DNA from: Dipodascopsis uninucleata var. uninucleata
Taxonomy: Eukaryota > Ascomycota > Lipomycetes > Lipomycetales > Lipomycetaceae
DNA length: 64,000 bases
Direction: 5' to 3'
Assembly (NCBI GenBank): GCA_030568195.1
Contig: JAJLTO010000021.1
Coordinates: forward strand, 105,952 to 169,951
Each line of letters starts with the position of its first letter. Position 1 is the stretch's first letter. Below the pieces are notes generated by a model. It did not search any database, was not told the DNA's origin, and was given only the letters and a program-made list of their open reading frames with translations. This document shows positions 12,397 to 22,611 of this stretch, piece after piece. The translations under genes and the position numbers were made by a program.

Positions 12397-12406
12397 CCGG
12401 AATCGG
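12397..12406. promoter_or_regulatory. Candidate Leu3-type site upstream of LEU1
   Basis: CCGGAATCGG is one mismatch from the Leu3 consensus CCGGNNCCGG. It lies about 420 bp upstream of the LEU1 start. LEU1 is a classical Leu3 target in budding yeasts, which makes the location meaningful, but one imperfect 10-mer could occur by chance. Confidence 0.3.
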
Positions 12407-12430
12407 AGAATTGAAACAGAGCTATTAACC

Positions 12431-12445
12431 ATATATATATATATA
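12431..12445. repeat. (AT)n microsatellite
   Basis: A short alternating AT tract in the LEU1 upstream region. Confidence 0.9.
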
Positions 12446-12706
12446 AATGCAATCTATTGATTCAATCAAATATAGACAAGATAAATACAGATTTGTAGTG
12501 GTATATAATACAATACCTCGCTGAAGAATATGTGCGCCTTGCATATATGCGTGCGTGTATGTGTAAGCGGTATGTGATGTAAGTGACTCCTCCAGTCTAA
12601 CAAAAAAAATAACAGTAATGTAACAAAGTACATGTAAATCCAACAAACATTCCCATAAACCAGTAAAATGCAAAATAGAGTCTCTGGCAATAGAGATATA
12701 TCGATA

Positions 12707-14956
12707 CTACAATGCTTTAGAACGACATGAGAGTCTATACTTATGATCGGGATGGACAAAAGCTTCGAGAGACTGAATAGACTCATCATCTTCTGCAACT
12801 AAGCCGGACTTCCACACATTAATACAATTCTGTATTTTAGATTCTGTGTCGGACCTCGTATTTACAGAAAATGCATCACATAAGGGAAGTTCACGCTTAA
12901 TTAGCCTGATAACACCTTTTGTAGATATGTTAAGTCCTTGCTTTCTCCAGCGCTGAACAGTCATTAAACCTCTCCAAGGGCAATCGCTATTGTTTTTGAA
13001 TGAGGTTTTGATTACTTGCAGCGGGAGCGAACGGCCAAATAGTTGACGCCGAATATACGCCCTTGCACCGGGGCTTTTATTCAGTGACAATTGGCGAAAT
13101 AATATATCAGAGTTTGCCGAGTTATAGTTATACAAGAGCCAGTCAGTGACAAACTCTAGTTCTCTACTAGGCACCCGACATGCGAGCGCACGCAAAACAG
13201 ATTGCCATGATTCCGGTTTCACAAATCCATTACATTGCAGAGTCATAGCAAGCATATTGACCAAAGATTCTGCATTCTTGATGCGAATAAACATATGTTT
13301 CTTATGATCTCCCGAACACATCATTTGATTTATAAGCTCCGCTGACTTGCGATTGACTGAGAAATTCCGTATTGTCATTTCCTGAAGGACTGCTAGAACA
13401 AACTTAAGTTTCATGGGCCTTACTATAGCGTCTTCTTGCATGGATAGTACAGTTGCCTGTAGCAATCCATTCCAAGTATCCATGTCGTCCATACGAAGAG
13501 CTTCTAGTTCGTCGTGAACAATATAAACGAACAAGTAGTCCCTGCGATCTAGCAGACCTTTCATGACCGATACCAGCAAATCTTTAAATATTGCTTTGTC
13601 AAATTCAATATAGGATACTAAACCGCGGAAAACAGTTACAGCCCTGTCGAGACTTAAGTCTCTATACGCTAATTTCAGCGCATGGAGCGCAGCGTCAGAA
13701 GACAGTTTCCCTTCTCCTTGCAACAGATTTAGCATAAGAGACGCCGCTGCTTCATAATTCTCACTTAATAGGATAAGTGTATTATGATAACGCTGTCCTG
13801 CGGCACACGAAAGACTCTTTCTCCATTCTTCAACTTGTTGTATGTCAGTAGCACTAGACAACAAAATCTGACTCCAGAATTCATCGGTTAGAAATTCTGA
13901 TGGATTGGAAATCCAGGACGTCCAATATGCCACTCGTTTTATCGGCTCACGTAAGATCAAGTCCGCCACAACGCTTAATAAAGATCTAGTGGTCGTCACC
14001 GTCTTGATTCTTGTCGGGTATCTATTTGGGGGCGACAGCTCTCGGCTAATAATGATCAATGAGCTCTTTACTAGCTTCGAGAGACCAAGAGTTCGGGCAA
14101 TAAATAATATGTATGCAAATAAATCCGTCTCTGGTGGTAGTACGCCAGATCTAATTAAGTTATAGTGCATGAATACTATTTTTCTAGCATAAATGCGCTT
14201 ATGTCTATAATCCAAAGTTCTCAGATGCTCCACCATAGGCAATATTTTATAAATATATGTACTGACTAGCATCCCCGAATACATAAATTTAGGTATAAAA
14301 TATAAATCTCTTGCGAGTGTGATAGTTCCAAATGCCTCACTTGCTAATTTTCTATTGTATGATATTAGAATATGCTCGTTAATTAACGTATCCAATGTTT
14401 TTAGTTCTGACTGATTATGCGATCGTTTAATACACTGATAAGTGGTACTACCATCAGATTGACGCCAACGGTATTGATTTTGCAACCCAAAAGGCCGCTC
14501 TTGGAAGCTTCTTACGATTCGAAAGGTCTCGACTAAAGAATCGCTAACAGCTTTCGACCGTCTGTTGGCTGACTCTGTCTTCCTGTTAATCAGCGCTTTC
14601 GACCAGATATTGAGGTACCAGCCAGTTTTAGCTCGCTTGAGAGAGTTGACTAGCTTATTAGGTTTTGTATCTTCCGCATCCTGTCTTCTCCGGCGTTCTG
14701 TATAATGTGAATTGTGTTCTTGTATATCATGGTGGTCAGGTTCCCGATTGTGTAATGCACCTTTGTGGATTGCCGACCCTGCTGAAGAGTACATCCTATG
14801 TATACTAATCGGAAAACGGTATTGCGTGTGCTGTATCCTAAAGATCAATCTGTACAGTGAATAATAGCATGTTGACGAAGGTACATACTTCTGTAAGCCA
14901 AATTGAGAAACAGAATGCACCATTGTAGACCTCGAAATCGGGTTGAGAGACCTCAT
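12707..14956 (-). CDS. Putative mitochondrial helical-repeat (PPR-like) protein
   Basis: This is a 749-residue intronless frame. The first ~60 residues are basic, rich in Arg, Ser and Tyr and almost free of acidic residues (ending near HRMYSSAGSA), as in a mitochondrial targeting presequence. The body is a long alpha-helical series with segments such as LSLDRAVTVFRGLVSYIEFDK and DMDTWNGLLQATVLSMQ, which have the helix-turn-helix rhythm of pentatricopeptide or related RNA-binding repeats of yeast mitochondrial expression factors. I cannot assign it to a named factor. Alternative Met codons at residues 12 and 54 exist; the first is kept because the presequence is then complete. It starts 60 bp from a small plus-strand frame at 15016. 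Confidence 0.8.
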   Translation of the reverse strand: MRSLNPISRSTMVHSVSQFGLQKYVPSSTCYYSLYRLIFRIQHTQYRFPISIHRMYSSAGSAIHKGALHNREPDHHDIQEHNSHYTERRRRQDAEDTKPNKLVNSLKRAKTGWYLNIWSKALINRKTESANRRSKAVSDSLVETFRIVRSFQERPFGLQNQYRWRQSDGSTTYQCIKRSHNQSELKTLDTLINEHILISYNRKLASEAFGTITLARDLYFIPKFMYSGMLVSTYIYKILPMVEHLRTLDYRHKRIYARKIVFMHYNLIRSGVLPPETDLFAYILFIARTLGLSKLVKSSLIIISRELSPPNRYPTRIKTVTTTRSLLSVVADLILREPIKRVAYWTSWISNPSEFLTDEFWSQILLSSATDIQQVEEWRKSLSCAAGQRYHNTLILLSENYEAAASLMLNLLQGEGKLSSDAALHALKLAYRDLSLDRAVTVFRGLVSYIEFDKAIFKDLLVSVMKGLLDRRDYLFVYIVHDELEALRMDDMDTWNGLLQATVLSMQEDAIVRPMKLKFVLAVLQEMTIRNFSVNRKSAELINQMMCSGDHKKHMFIRIKNAESLVNMLAMTLQCNGFVKPESWQSVLRALACRVPSRELEFVTDWLLYNYNSANSDILFRQLSLNKSPGARAYIRRQLFGRSLPLQVIKTSFKNNSDCPWRGLMTVQRWRKQGLNISTKGVIRLIKRELPLCDAFSVNTRSDTESKIQNCINVWKSGLVAEDDESIQSLEAFVHPDHKYRLSCRSKAL

Positions 14957-15015
14957 CAGAACCTTCTACATATAGTACCACCACCTCCACCAACCACTTA
15001 GAGCGCTCAACGGCA

Positions 15016-15216
15016 ATGCTATCTTATTCTAAACAATCCTATCATCCGGACTATGACAGCTGGTACATTATTCTTCTATCAATGCTGTCCTTATTTGTGC
15101 TGGCTCCCTATTCCGCACTTGATGTTTTCAATTTTTTCTTAAGTCGCATTTCAAAAATCTTTCAAAAAGTCGTACCATTGTACGTAGATAGTATGATTGA
15201 GACATATGCCATATAG
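15016..15216 (+). CDS. Possible small single-span membrane protein
   Basis: A 66-residue frame starts 60 bp from the divergent start at 14956. Residues about 16-36 (WYIILLSMLSLFVLAPYSAL) form a plausible transmembrane helix, followed by an aromatic and basic tail. Promoter sharing with a mitochondrial-type gene would be reasonable, but no family is recognised and the length is close to chance. Kept as tentative. Confidence 0.3.
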   Translation: MLSYSKQSYHPDYDSWYIILLSMLSLFVLAPYSALDVFNFFLSRISKIFQKVVPLYVDSMIETYAI

Positions 15217-15472
15217 CTCGTAACTTCAATGCAGCTTACTCATTCTTCGATTTCCCTATAAATTTTCAGGGTAACGCGAAGTAAGGTTTTAGGGTTATTT
15301 AGACATTGGCCCAGATAGGAAGGCTTATTTTTTTTTTTTTTGACCGCGCTGAATAGCTAGGTCTGGAGTAATTAGCTATTCTTTTTTAAATGTAAGGTAC
15401 TAGTGAACCGAATCATTACATTGTATTAAGCAATGTATTCAATACTATTATATTATACGAATGGTAGAGGTA
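15217..15472. other. Intergenic, 3' flank
   Basis: Contains a 13-nt T tract near 15329-15341 and otherwise AT-rich sequence. No gene seen. Confidence 0.4.
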
Positions 15473-17293
15473 TCATTCAACAGACTTCCATACAGCCTCA
15501 AGCTGTGGAATAGCATTCATGATTCCCGCAAGACTCATCGGTCGTGAATTTTGTAAATCCATATTGGCGGCCTGCGCCCCTACATAGTTATCGTGTGTTA
15601 TCCCAGTCGAATCGGTATAATTATAATGTGACGTTCCCGTAGACGCAGAGATTACGTTGCTTGCACCATGTAGCATTGTAGCTGCTATCATATTCGTAGT
15701 TTGACTAGCAGCAAGCATCTTTGCTTGTGCTAACAATGCCTCTATTCTTGGGACAGTCTGGCGCCAGACTTCGTTTCTCTTCATAATGAAGGCAGAGAAT
15801 TCTGCCATTGAACCGATATCACACGCGTAGGAGTATAAGTTTCTCATACGAGTTGAATAAAAGCTGCAGAAGACCCGTTCTTGGCAGAGAGCAGGCTGGT
15901 CAGAGAAAAATGTGCGCATAGGTGACTCTCTTACGACCTCTTCATAGCAGGACGGACAGCAATAATAGCCATCGGCTGTACGATACCAGTATCCTCCTTG
16001 AATTGTACGTCTCTGAACACACGGTGGACTTGCACAGACTCTCTGAACAAAATACGAGAACTTGGTAAAGTCTCCTGATGTAGCTGCCACAAGAAGAGTT
16101 GTTTTAATTATGGCACTTCTATTACCAGAAGTGAAATCACAAGTGTAGTGATCGGTTGGCTGAACTGTGACAATACTGAAATAGTTTCGGAAAAATGGAA
16201 AGAGAATTCCAAAGTAGTACTCAAAGCAGCGGGCACATATATCAAAACCAGTTTGAGGCAATCCCTGAACTGGCTGATCTCTAAATGCGTCAGGAACTAG
16301 AAAACACCGATATCGACTTATAGGTTTATCAGGCTGACATTGGTCGATCGTCAAGTAATTTTGCAGTGCCTCGAGCCAAGTCCTAAAATTCTCTGGTGAA
16401 TCCATATGAACCTTCTGCGTTTGGAAGAGCGGTGTATTTTCTCCAACGAAACATACATGACCCGGGTCCGGTGGGATCTCTCGGACTTGAGATGCAGCAT
16501 ATGTATCATGAAAAAGCTGCAAATAGCAGAACTCGCAGAATACATTGTTAACGTCCCTAAGCCCTGGAAGGCAGTACCATTTCATTGCTTGTCTATTACT
16601 GCTGCGCACATCAATAGAAGGACAGATGGCCAGATACAAATATCTAGACATCAATGTCCTAAAGTTGTCCCAGTCATTGGTCTTTACAGCACGTCTGCAG
16701 AGCGACAGAACCATGTCACAAATATACGACGCGTTTGAAGATTTCGAATCGTTTCGTTGGAATCCTCTATTCATGCTACCGCCGTCAAAATTACCAATAT
16801 AACAACGCTCACAGAATGTGAGATTTATTATGTGAGTATTAATATAAGCTGGATAGTCGCAGTACTTTGCAGGAAGAGCTTCAGGGCATAGCTTAACGTC
16901 TCGCAGGCGTTCTATATGTGCCTTCAGGTCATGAACTGCATTTGGATTTGTACTACTACAGATAACTTCTGTCCTCGCGTCAATTCTACACGGATCCTGC
17001 TGAAAAGACTTGGATTTTGATGGAACAAGAGTGTCAATTATTTGCGTATTTCCAAAAGGTTTGATCACAGTATTGTAGCAATTCGAACATATTTTCCAGT
17101 GATCTTCACAGCCAGGAAACGTGTACACATCCTCTTGCAGATCAGAGGCCATAAACTTGGTACAGAATACTCCATATCGCGATATATCGTTTCCTCCATG
17201 GCTTAGTGCTGGCAGTACCGAAACTTGTCTGGCTGAGTTAGCGAGCGCACATGCCCCTGGCCTTGGCGGCACCGGTGGTGCCGAAAAAGACAT
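15473..17293 (-). CDS. Cys-rich five-module protein of unknown function
   Basis: The product has 606 residues and no introns. The N-terminus carries APPVPPRPG, a proline motif of the SH3-ligand type. The rest is built from about five modules of 85-105 residues. Each has an early Cys, an aromatic-rich CxxC(Y/F) core (CSNCY, CERCY, CEFCY, CARCF, CPSCY), then a further one or two Cys and a Trp/Phe-rich helical end. The regular CxxC pairs suggest zinc-binding modules. The last ~100 residues are Ala/Thr/Asn-rich and Cys-free. There is no signal peptide or transmembrane segment. It matches no named family I can identify; a fungus-specific scaffold or zinc-ribbon protein is a guess. Divergent neighbours are distant. 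Confidence 0.85.
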   Translation of the reverse strand: MSFSAPPVPPRPGACALANSARQVSVLPALSHGGNDISRYGVFCTKFMASDLQEDVYTFPGCEDHWKICSNCYNTVIKPFGNTQIIDTLVPSKSKSFQQDPCRIDARTEVICSSTNPNAVHDLKAHIERLRDVKLCPEALPAKYCDYPAYINTHIINLTFCERCYIGNFDGGSMNRGFQRNDSKSSNASYICDMVLSLCRRAVKTNDWDNFRTLMSRYLYLAICPSIDVRSSNRQAMKWYCLPGLRDVNNVFCEFCYLQLFHDTYAASQVREIPPDPGHVCFVGENTPLFQTQKVHMDSPENFRTWLEALQNYLTIDQCQPDKPISRYRCFLVPDAFRDQPVQGLPQTGFDICARCFEYYFGILFPFFRNYFSIVTVQPTDHYTCDFTSGNRSAIIKTTLLVAATSGDFTKFSYFVQRVCASPPCVQRRTIQGGYWYRTADGYYCCPSCYEEVVRESPMRTFFSDQPALCQERVFCSFYSTRMRNLYSYACDIGSMAEFSAFIMKRNEVWRQTVPRIEALLAQAKMLAASQTTNMIAATMLHGASNVISASTGTSHYNYTDSTGITHDNYVGAQAANMDLQNSRPMSLAGIMNAIPQLEAVWKSVE

Positions 17294-18680
17294 AGCAATT
17301 TTAAATTGATGCTTTCGTAATAGTTAGCACTGAAGAGAATCAATTTCATGGCTCGAAGAGCCCTTATATGTCGCGTCCAGCTAGGATTTAGCGAAGGTCC
17401 CCGCCTCCCAGAAGGCATGCGGCTGAGCCGCCAATAAGCTTGAAGTTTAATCATGGCTATGCCAGAAGTTTTCTCCTCGGGACTTGCTCAGTTTCAAGTA
17501 GCGCGAATCCTCTGGACATTTACTAGATGCTGACGTTGGCATAGGATGATTCGATGGGCTAATATAATAGGCTAATATCGCCTATACTTGCTTTGCTATA
17601 TGCTATTATAGCAATTGGCAGTTAGCTACGCAACTGGGCTCTCGCACAGTCATAGTTATAAGTACTTTATGTGCCCAAAAAGTAAGAGTGAAGTATACTA
17701 TAGTTTGTTATTCGGCCACTAGAGGATCAGCTTACTCAAAATATCTCTAGATGTAGATATTGCTATTTACGCAATATTTTCTTGCGTCTTTGCTCGTCTA
17801 GCAGAAAGGGCTCTCTGAGTCTCTATAATTCCCTGATAGGTGCTAGCTGACTAATTTGTTAGATTTTTGCTAATTAATAATTTACTGCGTTTTAACCAGT
17901 TCAGCCATTAATTGATCGCACAAACAGCTGCAGCTTACTGCTAAGACAGCAGACCTATGCATATACGTTGGCACGGTAACCGTTACCGGGCTTCAACTTC
18001 TGTTATGTGGTGAATGCGGCAAACCTAGGACTGCAAAGGAGGCTGCAAATGCGAGATGTCTTCTATTTAGAGTGTCAGATGACATCGGTGTAGATGGCGC
18101 TAATGCAGCTTATTGCAGACAAGCGCATACAAATGCATTTCAGTACGTAAGTTAATTCATGGGTGTTCCGAAATGCGGTATTTTTCCGTGCTGCACTGAC
18201 AGCTGTCAGACAAAACACGAGTAACTGGGAGCTTTTAAGGCTCAAAAAGGAAACACTAGAGAAAAAAACCTTCTATAAGATAACTAGAAAAAAATTAAAA
18301 TAAAATATTACTGAGATTATAGGAAATTCCTAACTTACCCTAAAATAGATATTCGAATATTCGTCAATAGAATTATGCTTATTTTTCTGATATATTGTTC
18401 AGGTACATCATACATACTTAGATTGTGGCTGTTCCACGATATTTGTGCGGTACAGCATAACCATCCTTAGCTAGTCATCTCACTCTTGCGAAAATGCTTA
18501 ATACTTACATCAAGCCGCTGCCAATTCCTCATACATGGCTGCAGAGTATGGCTCTATAAATATCAGCCATTATCAGTTTTGCGATCAGCAAGGCTGCTTC
18601 TTTGGCTACATATATATATATATATATATTTATACTTATACTTATATCAGCGGCATCAAAAAATACCATATCGGTTCTCA
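17294..18680. promoter_or_regulatory. Divergent upstream region of the Cys-rich gene and YHB1
   Basis: A 1.39-kb divergent region. It contains a (TA)n tract at 18610-18630, about 50-70 bp upstream of the YHB1 start. The frame upstream of YHB1 (18486-18680) stays open without an ATG-initiated domain and is treated as 5' leader. No RNA gene seen. Confidence 0.45.
18610..18630. repeat. (TA)n tract in the YHB1 leader
   Basis: About 20 nt of alternating TA just upstream of the flavohemoglobin start; it may serve as a TATA region. Confidence 0.85.
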
Positions 18681-19919
18681 ATGGGTCTCTCTAGCAAGCA
18701 AACTGAGGTAATTAAGAGTACGGTTCCCGTGCTCGCTGAGCATGGTCTGAAAATTATAACGACATTCTACCATAATCTGCTGACCGACAATCCCGACCTC
18801 TACGACGTGTTCAATATTACTGACCAGAAATTGGGCCTCCAGCAACGAGCGCTGACTGAAGCAGTGTACGCGTATGCCCAGAACATAGACAACCTCGAGG
18901 CTCTAGGTACAGCAGTCGAGCACATCTGCAACAAACATGCTTCTCTCTTTGTCCAAAAGGAACATTATGAAGTCGTAGGAACCTATCTCTTATCTGCCAT
19001 GAAAGAGATCCTGGGAAATGCGTTTACTCCTGAAATACACGATGCATGGGCAGCGGCATACTGGCAGCTCGCTGATCTCATGGTCGCAAGGGAAGCAGAG
19101 CTTTATCAGCAGAGTCACGGATGGACCAGCTGGCGCAAGTTCAAAGTGATTAAGAAAGTTAGAGAGTCGAGCGAGGTCACTTCTTTCTACATCGCCCCAG
19201 AAGATGGCAAGCCTCTGCAGTCGTTTCAACCAGGACAGTACATCTCGGTACGAGTACCAGTCCCAGAAATTGGCCACTTACAGGCGCGCCAATACTCGCT
19301 GAGCGATAAGCCAAGTCCAGATTATTACCGCATTAGCGTAAGGCGCGAACCTGCTGTCGATGACGGTACTAAGAAGATTTATGGCTACGTCTCTAACATC
19401 CTCCATGATAGTGTGAACGAGGGTGACATGCTTGATGTCTCTTGTCCGGCTGGTGACTTTGTGCTTCTTGAAAGCAGCGATGCTCCGAAGAACTCGCTGG
19501 TCTTTATCTCTGCTGGTATAGGTCTAACCCCCTTTATGTCCATGGTGAACGATCTCGTCCTCGAATCTAGCATCTCTCGGAGACAGATCCACTTTATACA
19601 TTGCGCACACGATGCGGCCTCCAGAGCATTTGCTGACCATATGCGAGCGCTTCAGAGTCCGTTGGTGCAAGTAACGCTGTTTAACAGTAGCGTTGGAGAC
19701 AGTGATGTACAAGGCAAAGACTATGATTTTAAGGGGCGCTTGGACCTTAAGAAACTAGACAAAACGAAAGACCTTCACCTGTCAGACGAAGGCACGCAGT
19801 ACTACATCTGTGGTCCCGGTAGATTTATGAGCGATACCTCGAAGGTGTTAGGAGACTTCGGCGTAGACAGTGATAAGATCAAAATGGAAGTCTTCAACAC
19901 CGGAAGTGTCCAGGCTTAA
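18681..19919 (+). CDS. YHB1: Flavohemoglobin (nitric oxide dioxygenase)
   Basis: The enzyme oxidises NO to nitrate with O2 and NAD(P)H and protects against nitrosative stress. The start at 18681 (MGLSSKQTEV) gives 412 residues, normal for the family; the longer upstream frame adds unrelated low-complexity sequence. The globin domain occupies residues 1-~140, with the B10 Tyr in TTFYHNLL (about residue 30) and proximal His in NKHASLF (about 86). The FAD domain shows RQYSLSDKP, and the NAD domain shows SAGIGLTPFMSM and YICGPGRFM. CTG encodes Leu in GLKII and NLLTDNP, which fixes the genetic code. The gene is intron-free and more GC-rich than its neighbours. Confidence 0.97.
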   Translation: MGLSSKQTEVIKSTVPVLAEHGLKIITTFYHNLLTDNPDLYDVFNITDQKLGLQQRALTEAVYAYAQNIDNLEALGTAVEHICNKHASLFVQKEHYEVVGTYLLSAMKEILGNAFTPEIHDAWAAAYWQLADLMVAREAELYQQSHGWTSWRKFKVIKKVRESSEVTSFYIAPEDGKPLQSFQPGQYISVRVPVPEIGHLQARQYSLSDKPSPDYYRISVRREPAVDDGTKKIYGYVSNILHDSVNEGDMLDVSCPAGDFVLLESSDAPKNSLVFISAGIGLTPFMSMVNDLVLESSISRRQIHFIHCAHDAASRAFADHMRALQSPLVQVTLFNSSVGDSDVQGKDYDFKGRLDLKKLDKTKDLHLSDEGTQYYICGPGRFMSDTSKVLGDFGVDSDKIKMEVFNTGSVQA

Positions 19920-20457
19920 CAAAATGTAGTATTTGACTGTGTCTCTGAACCTCTGATATGTTTCAGGCTGTGAACCATCTAGAATATGTAATGAGATTCT
20001 TGTTATCTTTTCGTTTTTTATACATGTACCTCTTTATGTTCTTCATAATGACAAACATTATTGTACGACTGGGCTGGTATAATAATGTACCCTTTTCCTT
20101 TGAATAAATCCAATCCTTTACTTGAAGCGTTCTATATTTTCTCTTCATCAGTTTCTTACCCATCTTGGTGAATCCTCGCTCCTTGCAATGTGGTCAGTAA
20201 GTCATGATTCTTCCTGTAGCTTGTAGAAACAAATTTCATGTATTCACTTTCAGAACGATCGCTGACTCGCTGCAACTATCCTGGCAATCCATTTGAGTTT
20301 GATTTTTATGATTAGAGTTCTGTTTCCGGTGGCGCAGAGTAACAACGGACCTTAAATAATACAGACTGAATTGAAGACGAAAACTACACTACTGATATGT
20401 CAAGCTAATAAAAAATCAAAACAGTTATTCCAGAATCAATAATAAAATATCGCCTTT
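19920..20457. other. Convergent intergenic region
   Basis: 3' flanks of YHB1 and the transporter. The minus-strand frame 19963-20163 is Lys-rich low complexity and is not supported. Confidence 0.4.
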
Positions 20458-22050
20458 CTAAGCCTTGCCTTCAACCTCAATGTGATTACTAGATGTCTTG
20501 GGAATTGCATCATGCATGTCTCGTACGAGTTTTTCACCCTCTCTTACACGCTCTTTCTCTTTCTCAATGAAATATTGTGGACGAGAACGCTGAGTAAGCT
20601 CTTTCTTTCCCGGACCAACGACAATAACTCCCTTGTATTCTGTAAATATGAGGTCGATATCCTCGAGAGTACGGCTGCAGGTTTCCGGGTAGAGTAGGTA
20701 CACTATGGGGAAGTAAGAGTACACGAAAATTGCAAACATTAAGTAGAATTTCCAGTGCAGGTTATTGACTCCAGTTTTAGTGAACTGAGTCACTATGAAG
20801 CCGCCCATCCAGTTTGTTGCTGTTGCCAAAGCAGCTCCTCTGGTACGCCACCCAAGCGAGTTAACCTCAGAGTTGTATACCCATGGTACTTTAGCGTAAG
20901 ATGTGCCGTAGCAGACGTAGTAGAAAAAGAACATCGATGTGGTCACGATACCCATCTCTCGTTTCTGCTTTGTTTCAGACACCTTTAAGCAAATAGATGC
21001 AATAAGGTATGCAGTTCCTGCAGATATAGAGCCCCATAGCATTAGCCTGCGTCGACCAACCAGATCTATCAGAATCAAGCACAGAAATGCCGCTCCTAGA
21101 TATGATGTCGCATTACAAGCAACCAACAGACGAGAAATCGTTCCTGAAAAGCCAATGTAGTCTTTGAGAATTGTAGGTAAGTAGTAGCCAAGAGCATTCA
21201 CACCAGTAAATTGTTGCATAAGCTGTGTTCCCATAGACAGTAAGAGACGGCGGAAATTCTGGCCCGGATCTCTAAAGGTAAGCACTTGCTTTACAGGTAC
21301 ATACGCAGCGCGTTCCTCCTCCAATGTCTTAATGATAGATGCATGTTCAGCTCTGACTTCTTCGTCATCTATAGATAAGTTTTTTCCCCAGAGACGAGAA
21401 ATCACTAGAAGCGCCTCATCAGAACGATCCTGCAAGATCAACCAGCGTGGTGATTCTGGAAGAAACACGATGATAGGGATCACAAAGAGTGGAAAAATTA
21501 ATTGAAATGCAAGCGGAAAACGCCACTGATATGGACCACTTGAGAAATACAGAGCGTAGTTCATCCATGAAGCAAGCATGTAGCAGAACGTGTTCGTCAG
21601 TGATCCTATAACCACTAGCTTTCCGCGCATGCGAGCTTTTGTGCACTCTGCCTGATACACAGGACAAGTAGACGACGTCATGCCCATACCAAAGCCGTTG
21701 ATTATACGGCCAACGATAAGCATAGGCAAATGGAAGGCTGCAACCTGCAAAATTGCCCCAATGATATTACATATTTGACCAAACGTTATAGTCTTTTTTC
21801 TTCCTACCTTGTCTCCGTATGTAAATGCAACAAGACAGCCAACGAAAGCTCCGAGAGAGAAACATGACGATGTGATACCATTAACATTTGCACGCTTCGT
21901 TTCCGGGAAGTGCTCGATAAAGTCCTCTGCTATAATTACGCCAGAGAATACGCCTTGATCGTAACCGAACCATCCCATTGAACATGCATTGCAGAAAGTT
22001 AGGAAAAATAGAAGCGTTCCTCCACTGAATCTGTCTAAAGGGTTGAGCAT
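20458..22050 (-). CDS. MFS sugar transporter of the D-galacturonate-type cluster
   Basis: The 530-residue protein is a sugar-porter (SP) family member of 12 transmembrane helices. Visible signatures are GWFGYDQGVFSGVI in helix 1, GRIINGFGMGMTSSTCPVYQAE, RMRGKLV, PESPRWL, QQFTGVNALGYYLPT and the C-terminal PETCSRTLEDID. It starts 561 bp from the divergently transcribed aldolase, so the two share a promoter. Clustering with sugar-acid genes suggests it imports the pathway substrate (galacturonate or a related acid or sugar); substrate cannot be read from these motifs. Intron-free and full length. Confidence 0.9.
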   Translation of the reverse strand: MLNPLDRFSGGTLLFFLTFCNACSMGWFGYDQGVFSGVIIAEDFIEHFPETKRANVNGITSSCFSLGAFVGCLVAFTYGDKVGRKKTITFGQICNIIGAILQVAAFHLPMLIVGRIINGFGMGMTSSTCPVYQAECTKARMRGKLVVIGSLTNTFCYMLASWMNYALYFSSGPYQWRFPLAFQLIFPLFVIPIIVFLPESPRWLILQDRSDEALLVISRLWGKNLSIDDEEVRAEHASIIKTLEEERAAYVPVKQVLTFRDPGQNFRRLLLSMGTQLMQQFTGVNALGYYLPTILKDYIGFSGTISRLLVACNATSYLGAAFLCLILIDLVGRRRLMLWGSISAGTAYLIASICLKVSETKQKREMGIVTTSMFFFYYVCYGTSYAKVPWVYNSEVNSLGWRTRGAALATATNWMGGFIVTQFTKTGVNNLHWKFYLMFAIFVYSYFPIVYLLYPETCSRTLEDIDLIFTEYKGVIVVGPGKKELTQRSRPQYFIEKEKERVREGEKLVRDMHDAIPKTSSNHIEVEGKA

Positions 22051-22611
22051 TTTGTATTGTGACGATGTGATTTTATAATTCGCTCCTTTATTTTTATCGT
22101 CATAATGAGAACATGCCAGTCCTTTAAGTACTTCGATCTTTTGTAGGAGGTCCTTTGATTTCGCTCAACGTACGATTCTCTCCACAATCCATGGGTGGGT
22201 TATTGTATTTCGGCGTTGTTTTCTTGTTCCGGAGTTCTGTAACTAAGAGATTTTGGGTAAAGAGGCGAAGTGCGGGGAAATTTGAAGCTTAACGGGGAAC
22301 GGCGGAGGACCCTGAGCTGGAAAATGTCAGAACAGACTCTCCACCTACCCGCGACACTTGTCATTCTCTCGAGAGACGACGCCCACTATCGTCATCAAAT
22401 TAATTAGTTCAAAGTAAATAACCAGAAATCTGGGGGTTTGGCATCAGCTGGTATGCGTTACTGATTGAGTTCAACTTTAGAGTAAAACTCAAAATGCATA
22501 ATGACATGAGATAAAATCACGTTCAAGACCAAGTGAGCATATAAAGTGGAGAGAAAGCCGAATTACATAGCAATAAGCACAGAGATAATTCAGAGAGCTT
22601 TATTGAACAAA
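22051..22611. promoter_or_regulatory. Divergent promoter: transporter / aldolase
   Basis: 561 bp between two divergent starts. A TATAAAG box at 22540-22546 lies 66 bp before the aldolase ATG. Mig1/CreA-type G-boxes are visible: GCGGGG at 22272-22277 and GCGGAG at 22292-22297. The 8-mer TGCGGGGA recurs, inverted, in the other divergent promoter of the cluster at about 25073-25080. This suggests coordinated carbon-source control. Confidence 0.5.

Larger units (their letters stand above)
11978..12706. promoter_or_regulatory. LEU1 upstream region
   Basis: This covers the LEU1 promoter and the 3' flank of the 12707-14956 gene. It includes an AT microsatellite at 12431-12445 and two CCG/CGG palindromes described separately. 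Short open frames (12425-12798, minus) are low-complexity and unsupported. Confidence 0.45.

Noticed and set aside
18486-18680. 65-codon extension of the flavohemoglobin frame
   Set aside because: It begins at TTG, includes a TA repeat translated as Tyr/Ile, and the family starts at MGLSSKQ.
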